Source of the DNA: Chloroflexota bacterium
GTDB lineage: Bacteria; Chloroflexota; Limnocylindria; Limnocylindrales; CSP1-4
Direction of reading: 5' to 3'
Length of the DNA: 5,688 nucleotides
NCBI GenBank assembly: GCA_027346765.1
Contig: DAIERN010000101.1
Coordinates: 1 to 5,688, forward strand
The notes beneath the pieces were generated by a model. That model saw only the letters and a program-made list of their open reading frames with translations. It did not search any database and was not told the origin of the DNA. Below are positions 1-4,964 of this stretch, in pieces. A program made the position numbers and the translations under genes. Numbering within the stretch: position 1 is the stretch's first letter; every line of letters starts with the position of its first letter.

Positions 1-1
1 C

Positions 2-103
2 CGGCGCACGCGCGGTGTCTTCCACCATTACCTGAACCCCGAGCGCCCGGTGGATGCCGGGGCGGTGGCCGTGCACGGCCTGACCGACTCCTTCCTGGCC
101 GAG
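2..103 (+). CDS. dnaQ: DnaQ-like (DNA polymerase III epsilon) exonuclease fragment, fused in frame to the IMPase below
   Basis: The reading frame is open from base 2 and gives about 34 residues that resemble an internal part of the DnaQ proofreading exonuclease. HHYLNPER is followed by VDAGAVAVHGLTDSFLAE, which matches the family pattern known from E. coli epsilon (HVYLKPDR...VHGIADEFL), including the spacing between the two blocks. The fragment lies between the ExoI motif (DTETTG, not in the window) and ExoII (not present), so it has no catalytic residue set. It runs without a stop into an inositol-monophosphatase domain at a shared LAE(E) sequence near 95-106. DnaQ and IMPase are not known to me as a natural fusion. 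I infer a chimeric junction, most likely from assembly, and would not treat this as a functional gene. A GTG at 50 could formally start the fused frame but lies inside the DnaQ-like block. Confidence 0.7.
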
Positions 104-706
104 GAATCGGGCCACCATGCCGGACATGCTTCAGGCGGTGGGTCGGCCGACAAGGCGGTTGGTCGGGTGTGGGTGATCGATCCGCTCGACGGCACCATCA
201 ACTACGCCAACGGCATCCCGTTCTTCTGTTGCGCGATCGGCCTGTCAATCGACGGCCAGGCGGTGCTGGGCGTGGTTTACGACCCGGTGCGCGACGAGCT
301 GTTCAGCGCGACCGCCGGCGGGGGAGCGACGCTAGATGGCCAGCCGGTGCGGCTGCCGGTCAAGGAGCGGCTCGTCGACTGCGTCGCGTCGCTGTCATTG
401 CCGCGCCGCGGTTGGTCGAAGCGCGACCTCAGCGTGCGCCGCAGCATCCGCGTGTCGCGTTCGATGGGCAGCGCAGCATTGGCGCTGACCTATCTCGCCA
501 ACGGCCGCTTCGATCTTTTCATCCAGAGCGGCGGCATGAGCGCCTGGGACATCTGCGCCGCCGGCGTGATTGCCGCGGAAGGCGGGGCGCGGCTGACCAC
601 GCTCGACGGCGGTCCGTGGTTCGAAATCAACAAACCGACCAAGTCGATCGGGCTGCTGGGAGCGGCGCCGGTGCATCACCAGACGCTTTTGGAACTTTTG
701 CGATGA
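95..706 (+). CDS. Inositol monophosphatase family protein, N-terminus missing
   Basis: Mg2+-dependent phosphomonoesterase of the IMPase/SuhB/HisN superfamily; these cytoplasmic enzymes hydrolyse inositol phosphates, histidinol phosphate or related sugar phosphates. About 203 residues are present against a usual ~255-270, so ~65 N-terminal residues are absent. The metal-binding acid of the LAEESG motif is at 101-106. The signature WVIDPLDGT has its two aspartates at 179-181 and 188-190. The C-terminal SAWDICAAG motif has its Asp at 548-550, followed by AAEGGA. GVVYDPVRDELF and GGGATLDGQPV are typical core segments. All catalytic motifs are therefore present, and only the first helix region is replaced by DnaQ-like sequence. 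The TGA at 704-706 overlaps the ATG of the next gene, suggesting translational coupling. The substrate cannot be assigned from sequence; SuhB, HisN or CysQ-like roles are all possible, with a general IMPase the best fit. Confidence 0.9.
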   Translation: MAEESGHHAGHASGGGSADKAVGRVWVIDPLDGTINYANGIPFFCCAIGLSIDGQAVLGVVYDPVRDELFSATAGGGATLDGQPVRLPVKERLVDCVASLSLPRRGWSKRDLSVRRSIRVSRSMGSAALALTYLANGRFDLFIQSGGMSAWDICAAGVIAAEGGARLTTLDGGPWFEINKPTKSIGLLGAAPVHHQTLLELLR

Positions 707-1188
707 GTTCGATACCGGTCGCGGGTCTCAACCACGCCGTGCTGTACGTGCGCGACCTGGATGTGGCCGTTGACTTCTACAAGTCGGTCTTTGGCTTCGA
801 GGTGGTGGACAGGATGCGCAACTTTGCATGCTTCCTGCGCGCGGCCGGCGGCACGAACCAGCACGACCTGGGGCTGTTCGCGGTAGGTCCGGCCGCGCCC
901 CGACCGCCGCGCGGCTCAACCGGGCTGTACCACCTCGCGTGGGAGGTGCCCCGCATCGAGGACCTGGCGCTGGCCGCGCAGGTGTTGAGTGAGGCCGGCG
1001 CGCTGGGGGGCGCGAGCGACCACGGCGTGTCAAAGTCTTTGTATGGCCAGGACCCTGACGGCAACGAGTTCGAGATCATGTGGCGCGTGCCGCGCGAGCT
1101 GTGGGGCGCCGCGGAAGAGCAAGGCGGCATCGCGCCCCTTGACCTCGAAGAGGAGTTGCGAATTCACGGCGCGAAGGCGGCCGAGTGA
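703..1188 (+). CDS. VOC family protein (glyoxalase / extradiol dioxygenase fold)
   Basis: A 161-residue, single-domain vicinal-oxygen-chelate protein made of two beta-alpha-beta-beta-beta modules. The likely metal triad is H11 (in LNHAVLYV), H77 (in LYHLAWEV) and E124 (in DPDGNEFEIMW). H54-D55 and the block DHGVSKSLYG (106-115) resemble CatE/BphC-type ring-cleavage dioxygenases more than glyoxalase I, so an Fe(II)-dependent dioxygenase-like activity is plausible; the substrate is unknown. A single module pair would act as a homodimer in this superfamily. I chose the ATG at 703 because protein-like sequence begins there. The same frame is open back to 169, but that part is an arginine-rich shadow of the IMPase gene. 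The start overlaps the IMPase stop (ATGA), there is no clear Shine-Dalgarno, and translation probably depends on coupling. The stop overlaps the esterase GTG. Confidence 0.9.
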   Translation: MSSIPVAGLNHAVLYVRDLDVAVDFYKSVFGFEVVDRMRNFACFLRAAGGTNQHDLGLFAVGPAAPRPPRGSTGLYHLAWEVPRIEDLALAAQVLSEAGALGGASDHGVSKSLYGQDPDGNEFEIMWRVPRELWGAAEEQGGIAPLDLEEELRIHGAKAAE

Positions 1189-2057
1189 CGGCATGGCCAC
1201 CCGCCGGATGGAAGCTATACAGCGACGTCCATCACGGCCCTAACACGATCTCGGGCACTGTCCTGGTCTTGCCCCAGGTAAACGGTGCACCGGGCATCCC
1301 GGCGCGTGAGATGCAGGCCTACCTGCCACCGTCGCTCGCCGCCGCTCTCAAGGCCGGAGTTGCGCCGGCGCGCCGTTACCCGGTGCTCTATTTCATGGAC
1401 GGCCAGAACGTGTTCGACGCGCGCACCTCGTACATCGGCGTCGAGTGGGGCGCGGACGAGGCGCTCGAGGTGCTCGCCGCTGAGGGCATGGAGGCCATAG
1501 CGGTGGCGGTCTGGAATCACGGCGATGACCGGATGGACGAGTACAACCCGTGGCGCTCAACCCTGGATTGGCGCGATCGGCCGCAGCCCATGGGCGGCAA
1601 GGGCGACGCTTATCTCGAGTGGTTAGTCGGCACGGTCAAGCCCATCGTCGATCGCTCCTTTCCAACGCGGGCCGCGCGCGAAGCGACCGGCATCATCGGT
1701 TCGTCGATGGGCGGCCTCATCGCGCTCTACGCGCTGTTCGCGCAGCGCGCCGTCTTTGGGCTGATCGGCTCGATGAGTCCGTCCGTGCGCTGGAGCGACT
1801 ACAAGATCGTGACGCTCATCGAGGACGCGCCGCTACCGCCGGCACGCATCCATCTCGACATGGGCTGGCGCGAGTGGAAGGGGATGACGCGCGACGCTCG
1901 GAAGGTGCGTGATGCCCTGCTGGCGCGCGGCATGGTGCTCGAGCGCGATCTGCACTACGTCGAGGAGCGCAACGCGCGCCACAGCGAGGCTGCCTGGGCG
2001 CGCCGCCTGCCCGACGCGCTGCGCTTCCTCCTCGCCGACCTGCGCGAGCCGATCTAG
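1185..2057 (+). CDS. Alpha/beta hydrolase, putative esterase (Fes / EsteraseD-like)
   Basis: A 290-residue protein of the putative esterase family that includes enterochelin esterase Fes/IroE and EsteraseD-like enzymes, which cleave ester bonds in cytoplasm or periplasm. No signal peptide is visible, so a cytoplasmic location is likely. Markers in order are the strand with YPVLYFMDGQNVFD (65-78), the nucleophile elbow GSSMGG (172-177, Ser174), and NARHSE near the C-terminus with His266 as the catalytic histidine. The triad acid probably lies in the IHLDMGWRE segment (222-230, perhaps Asp225), which is less certain. The GTG at 1185 overlaps the VOC stop (GTGA) and has GAAGG at 1173-1177, seven bases upstream, a good ribosome-binding site supporting this start. 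It is last in the IMPase-VOC-esterase operon. The substrate is unknown; no siderophore genes are nearby, so a Fes role is not supported by context. Confidence 0.9.
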   Translation: MTAWPPAGWKLYSDVHHGPNTISGTVLVLPQVNGAPGIPAREMQAYLPPSLAAALKAGVAPARRYPVLYFMDGQNVFDARTSYIGVEWGADEALEVLAAEGMEAIAVAVWNHGDDRMDEYNPWRSTLDWRDRPQPMGGKGDAYLEWLVGTVKPIVDRSFPTRAAREATGIIGSSMGGLIALYALFAQRAVFGLIGSMSPSVRWSDYKIVTLIEDAPLPPARIHLDMGWREWKGMTRDARKVRDALLARGMVLERDLHYVEERNARHSEAAWARRLPDALRFLLADLREPI

Positions 2058-2068
2058 CCCCCGGCTAG
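2054..2068. terminator. Small perfect hairpin between convergent genes
   Basis: CTAGCC (2054-2059) and GGCTAG (2063-2068) form a 6-bp perfect inverted repeat around a CCC loop. The TAG stop of the esterase (2055-2057) and the TAG stop of the - strand exonuclease (2067-2065) are both in the stem. Being symmetric and located exactly between convergent genes, it could act on both strands. There is no T-run on either side and the stem is short, so calling it an intrinsic terminator is weakly supported. Confidence 0.3.
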
Positions 2069-2958
2069 TCAGCCCAGCGCGGCACGCGGTTGATCAGGTC
2101 GGGCGCGGCGAGCTTCTCGCAGAGTGCCTCGAGGGCCGCGCGGTGAGCGCCCTTCCAGCGAAGATCCTCAAGCGACTCGGAAACGATGGGCACGTCGACG
2201 ACGAGAGTCGCCAGCTCGCGGAACAGGTACGCCAGATCGAGGTGCTCGCGCAAGGCCGTTGCCAAGGAGGCGCCACCACGCACCTGGACGTCCCAGTGGG
2301 CGACCTTCTCGGGTATGTCCTCCAGGTGCTTGTAGCGCGTCAGGACCGCGCCGGCGGACACCTTGCCCCAGCCTGGAATGCCCGGGTACCCGTCGGATGA
2401 ATCGCCCACCAGCGCGAGGAAGTCGGGGATCGATTCCGGCGAGACGCCGAAGTGCGCGCGGACCGCGTCGGCATCGATGAACGCGCGCTTGCGCCGGTCG
2501 TAGCAGACCACCCGGCCGTCCTCGCGAACGCACTGCGCCATGTCCTTGTCGGGCGTCATGATCACCACCCGGTCGACTCCAGGAGCGTCGGCAAAGCGGG
2601 CGGCGCCGGTGCCCAGCCCGTCATCGGCCTCCCATTCGACCAGCGGCCAGACGACGACACCCAAGGCGCGCAACCCGTCCTCAGCCTGGGTGAACTGGGC
2701 GAGCAATCCGGGGTCGACGCCGAACTCGGTCTTGTAGCCCGGCCACTTGGCGTTGCGCCACGAGCGGATTACGTGATCGGATGCGCAACCAAGGTGAGTC
2801 ACGCCCTCGTCGCGCAGCAGGTACAGCGTCGATTCGAGCAGCCCGATGGTGGCGCTGGCCGGCTTGCCGCCCGCGTCAAACCGTTGGGGACGCGGCGCAA
2901 AGTGGGCGCGGAATAGCTCGTACGTCGCGTCGAGCAGGTGGACCTGGATGCCGGCCAC
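2065..2958 (-). CDS. Stand-alone 5'-3' exonuclease (PIN/FEN-like, polymerase I N-terminal domain type)
   Basis: A 297-residue protein related to the 5'-nuclease domain of DNA polymerase I but without a polymerase; such enzymes remove 5' flaps or RNA primers in replication and repair. The metal-binding acids are visible in order: Asp10 in HLLDATYE, the cluster E110-A-D112-D113 in EWEADDGL, D137 and D139 in TPDKDMAQ, and D186 and D189 in VGDSSDGYPGIPGWG. The last begins the helix-3-turn-helix DNA-binding element (about 183-205). WPGYKTE (72-78) matches the basic arch region of the subfamily. The complete acid set argues for an active nuclease. The start is a GTG only 3 nt after the kinase stop. 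GGGAG abuts the GTG, too close to be a normal Shine-Dalgarno, so translation is probably coupled to the kinase. Some homologues start about five residues later, but no ATG or GTG exists there. Confidence 0.9.
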   Translation of the reverse strand: MAGIQVHLLDATYELFRAHFAPRPQRFDAGGKPASATIGLLESTLYLLRDEGVTHLGCASDHVIRSWRNAKWPGYKTEFGVDPGLLAQFTQAEDGLRALGVVVWPLVEWEADDGLGTGAARFADAPGVDRVVIMTPDKDMAQCVREDGRVVCYDRRKRAFIDADAVRAHFGVSPESIPDFLALVGDSSDGYPGIPGWGKVSAGAVLTRYKHLEDIPEKVAHWDVQVRGGASLATALREHLDLAYLFRELATLVVDVPIVSESLEDLRWKGAHRAALEALCEKLAAPDLINRVPRWAD

Positions 2959-2961
2959 TCC

Positions 2962-3858
2962 CTAGCTGGCGGTCTTGCGTGGCTTGACGGGAACCAGCTG
3001 GACCGGCCGCCCCGCCTCAGCCCGGGCGCGGTCGGCGGCGTACATCGCCGAGCCAACGATGCCCGACGTGTTCAGGTAGTGCGCCGGCACGATGGGAACG
3101 CGGCTGTCGAGCCACTTCTCGTACTTCTTCAGCTCCTTGCTTACGCCGCCGCCCAAGATGATCAGGTCGGGCCAGAAGTACAGCTCGACCCGCGCCAGGT
3201 ATGCATTGAACTCACTCGCCCATACGCGCCAGCGCAGGTGGCGGCGCTCGCGCGCGACGCCCGAGATGCGCACCTCGGCGTCCTTGCCGCGGAATTCCAG
3301 GTGGCCGAACTCGGTGTTGGGCACCAGGCGACCATCGACGAAGAGGCCGCTGCCGATGCCCGTGCCGATGGTCAGCATCAGCACCGTGCCGGGGACGTCG
3401 CGGCCCGCGCCGAATCGGATCTCCGCCAGGCCGGCCGCGTCAGCGTCGTTGATCGCAAAAGCGCGTCGCCCAAGGGCCTTGCCGACCAGCTGATCCGCGT
3501 TCGCGCCGATCCAGTGCTTGTCAATGTTCGCCGCGGTCATCACGACGCCGTCCTTGATGGGGCCGGGGATGCCCACGCCTGCCGGCACCTCGGGCGGCAG
3601 CTCGACTTCAGCGGCGACCAGGTTGACGAGGTCGACGATTGCCTTGGCCACGGCTTCGGGCGTGGCCGGCTTGGGCGTGTTGATCCGATGGCGGTGGCTG
3701 AGCAGCTCGCCCGTGATCACATCCACGAGCGCCGCCTTCACCCCTGTGCCGCCAACGTCGATGCCCAGCGCCGCCCCGCCAACTACAGGCACCGGCTTGC
3801 GCACCGGAGCCCCCGACTTTCCCTTCACCGCCGCGCCTGCCGCCTTTGCTTTCGCCAT
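2962..3858 (-). CDS. ppgK: ROK family kinase, polyphosphate glucokinase-like
   Basis: A 298-residue cytoplasmic sugar kinase resembling PpgK, which phosphorylates glucose to glucose-6-phosphate using inorganic polyphosphate and often also ATP. The phosphate-1 motif GIDVGGTGVK is at 32-41, the sugar-binding/catalytic NDADAAG at 137-143 (Asp138 the likely base), phosphate-2 LTIGTGIGSG at 162-171, PNTEFGHLEF at 180-189, and the adenosine-site glycine motif GGGVSK at 236-241. The zinc-binding CxCGxxGC motif of many ROK repressors and kinases is absent, as in the PpgK branch, and there is no N-terminal HTH, so it is a kinase and not a regulator. WPDLIILGGGVSK and the VPNTE/GHLE context favour PpgK over GlcK. 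About 22 Ala/Lys-rich residues precede the catalytic core, an odd basic tail that might contact polyphosphate. The ATG has TGAGG close upstream. It is first in a two-gene operon with the exonuclease. Confidence 0.87.
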   Translation of the reverse strand: MAKAKAAGAAVKGKSGAPVRKPVPVVGGAALGIDVGGTGVKAALVDVITGELLSHRHRINTPKPATPEAVAKAIVDLVNLVAAEVELPPEVPAGVGIPGPIKDGVVMTAANIDKHWIGANADQLVGKALGRRAFAINDADAAGLAEIRFGAGRDVPGTVLMLTIGTGIGSGLFVDGRLVPNTEFGHLEFRGKDAEVRISGVARERRHLRWRVWASEFNAYLARVELYFWPDLIILGGGVSKELKKYEKWLDSRVPIVPAHYLNTSGIVGSAMYAADRARAEAGRPVQLVPVKPRKTAS

Positions 3859-3864
3859 GGCCTC

Positions 3865-3892
3865 AGGATACGACCGCGATAAGCGCGCACAA
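3865..3892 (-). promoter_or_regulatory. Possible promoter of the ppgK-exonuclease operon
   Basis: On the - strand TTGTGC (3892-3887) and TATCCT (3870-3865) are separated by 16 nt. The -10 element matches the sigma-70 consensus at four of six positions and the -35 element at three. Transcription would start within a few bases of the ATG at 3858, implying a leaderless or near-leaderless mRNA. This would bypass the TGAGG Shine-Dalgarno-like sequence, so the two readings conflict. The call is weak. Confidence 0.22.
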
Positions 3893-3919
3893 AGAGCGCG
3901 GCTAGTCCTCCTGCCCAGA

Positions 3920-3930
3920 CTGAGGCGGTG
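3920..3930 (+). promoter_or_regulatory. Ribosome-binding site and GTG start of the HTH-nuclease gene
   Basis: CTGAGGC at 3920-3926 places GAGG a few bases before the GTG at 3928. No upstream in-frame start gives family-like sequence, so this decides the start. The identical heptamer, inverted (GCCTCAG at 3860-3866), precedes the divergent kinase ATG with the same short spacing. Confidence 0.45.
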
Positions 3931-4662
3931 GACTTCGCGCGTATCGGCCGGATCGTTCGCGCATTGCGGATCAAGAAGCGGTGGCGGCAGTCAGACCTTG
4001 CCGCGCGGGCGGGCGTGCCGCGATCGGCAGTTTCCAGGATCGAGCTCGGCCAGGCACGCGTGTTGCGGCTCGACCAGGTGCTGCGGGTGATTGAGGCGCT
4101 GGGCGGCCGGCTCACTGCCCAGGTCCAGTGGCAGGGCGGCGACCTGGATCGCCTGCTGAACGCCAGACATTCGGCCCTGCACGAGTCCGTCGCCCGGGAA
4201 TTCGCCGGAATGCCTGACTGGATCCTGGCCCCGGAGGTGTCCTTCGCGATTCGGGGCGAGCGCGGCGTGATCGACATCCTCGCGTGGCACGGCCGCAGCT
4301 CTACGCTGCTCGTTATCGAGCTGAAGACCGAGATCGTGGATGTCAACGACCTGATGGGGACCGCCGACCGCAAGCGTCGGCTCGCACTCGAGGTCGCCCG
4401 CGAGCGCGGCTGGAACGCCGCGCGGGTCGCGCTGTGGGTTGTCGTCGCCGACAGCCGCACCAATCGTCGGCGTGTGGGCGCCCACGCGACGGTTCTTCGG
4501 TCAGCCTTTCCGGTTGACGGCCGCTCCATCCGTGGCTGGTTGCGCGAGCCGGCCGGCACCTTGGCCTGCCTGTCTTTCTGGACAGATGACCGCCTGGGAG
4601 GCACTAAGACAGACCTGGCCACGGTCAAGCGGGTTCGGGTCGGCCGCCGCGCCGCGGCGTGA
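3928..4662 (+). CDS. XRE-type HTH protein with C-terminal PD-(D/E)XK nuclease-like domain
   Basis: A 244-residue two-domain protein. Residues ~5-66 form a Cro/C1-type helix-turn-helix (RWRQSDLAARAGVPRSAVSRIELG, with the second helix at Q21-A27 and the recognition helix around R32-I38). Residues ~78-220 carry the pattern of a PD-(D/E)XK fold: an N-terminal helix acid (E86 in HESVAREF), then E103, D116 in ERGVIDILAW, and ELK (E131, K133) at the end of the strand LLVIELK. The order and spacing D-(14)-E-X-K fit the family. The core acids and lysine are intact, so catalysis is possible though unproven. I recall similar unnamed regulators in Actinomycetota and Chloroflexota, where the C-terminal part has no assigned function. 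It is transcribed alone, divergent from the kinase. It could be a sequence-specific regulator with a degenerate nuclease, or a DNA-targeting nuclease; no cognate toxin, methylase or other defence partner is visible. Confidence 0.8.
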   Translation: MDFARIGRIVRALRIKKRWRQSDLAARAGVPRSAVSRIELGQARVLRLDQVLRVIEALGGRLTAQVQWQGGDLDRLLNARHSALHESVAREFAGMPDWILAPEVSFAIRGERGVIDILAWHGRSSTLLVIELKTEIVDVNDLMGTADRKRRLALEVARERGWNAARVALWVVVADSRTNRRRVGAHATVLRSAFPVDGRSIRGWLREPAGTLACLSFWTDDRLGGTKTDLATVKRVRVGRRAAA

Positions 4663-4716
4663 GGGGGCTGCCGGCTGGCGGGTGCTGAGGACTACGCCAG
4701 AAGCCGCGCTGCCGAT

Positions 4717-4754
4717 CACTGGGCACGATTCGGGTCGGTGCACCGTGCCCAATG
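4717..4754 (+). terminator. Imperfect inverted repeat downstream of the HTH-nuclease gene
   Basis: CACTGGGCACG (4717-4727) pairs with CGTGCCCAATG (4744-4754) at 10 of 11 positions around a 16-nt loop; the loop itself contains half of the palindrome GGTGCACC (4737-4744). It lies about 55 nt after the HTH-nuclease stop and could end that transcript. No T-run follows, so a protein-binding site or a non-canonical terminator are equally possible. Confidence 0.35.
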
Positions 4755-4926
4755 CCGCGATGGAAATCAGTTGACATACAGCAGGGTCGACGGCGGCACG
4801 TAAGGGTCGGCGGGCGTGCGGTTGGCAGGATGGGTCGCAGCGCTCTGAGTTAGTGCTCTGCCTGGTGACATTTGGCGAGGTCGGTCCCCACAGACGACGA
4901 ATGCCCACCGGCGGGGGTGCTGATTT

Positions 4927-4955
4927 CAGACAGGCACAGCGGCCGCCCCTAAACT
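4927..4955 (+). promoter_or_regulatory. Putative aceE promoter (near-leaderless)
   Basis: CAGACA (4927-4932) and TAAACT (4950-4955) are 17 nt apart; each matches the sigma-70 -35 or -10 consensus at four of six positions. The predicted start of transcription is about 4961-4963, only a few bases before the aceE ATG at 4965. The lack of any Shine-Dalgarno in GACTCGAGC just before the ATG agrees with leaderless translation, common in GC-rich Gram-positive-type lineages. Confidence 0.45.
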
Positions 4956-4964
4956 GACTCGAGC

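Larger units (their letters stand above)
4663..4964. other. Intergenic region before aceE
   Basis: About 300 nt between the HTH-nuclease stop and the aceE ATG. The frames here give no recognisable protein. It holds an inverted repeat (4717-4754), a consensus TTGACA at 4771-4776 with no acceptable -10 at normal spacing, and a plausible aceE promoter at its right end. A 34-codon - strand ORF (4871-4767) ends in the protein-like PPSTLLYVN but has no ribosome-binding site and is not called. I see no tRNA, riboswitch or CRISPR repeat. Confidence 0.6.

Noticed and set aside
169..702. Extension of the VOC gene frame upstream to an ATG at 169
   Set aside because: The extra residues are arginine-rich and are the shifted shadow of the well-supported IMPase; VOC homology starts at 703.
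2452..2916. 154-codon + strand ORF antisense to the exonuclease
   Set aside because: No recognisable motif, and it lies over conserved nuclease motifs on the other strand.
2938..3882. 314-codon + strand ORF antisense to the kinase
   Set aside because: It mirrors the kinase codons, shows no family motif, and the opposite strand carries a complete set of ROK motifs.
3907..3912. Perfect AGGAGG on the - strand as a ribosome-binding site
   Set aside because: No start codon at a usable distance downstream leads to a real reading frame; the kinase ATG is ~50 nt away.
3825..4628. 267-codon - strand ORF over the HTH-nuclease gene
   Set aside because: Serine/arginine-rich shadow frame typical of GC-rich DNA; the + strand has recognisable HTH and ExK motifs.
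4771..4799. Promoter at the perfect TTGACA (4771-4776)
   Set aside because: No -10-like hexamer at 16-19 nt; the bases there are GC-rich. It is more likely chance, or antisense of a small frame.
4501..4908. 135-codon - strand ORF spanning the intergenic gap
   Set aside because: Low-information proline/arginine-rich sequence that overlaps the end of the HTH-nuclease gene; no start signal.
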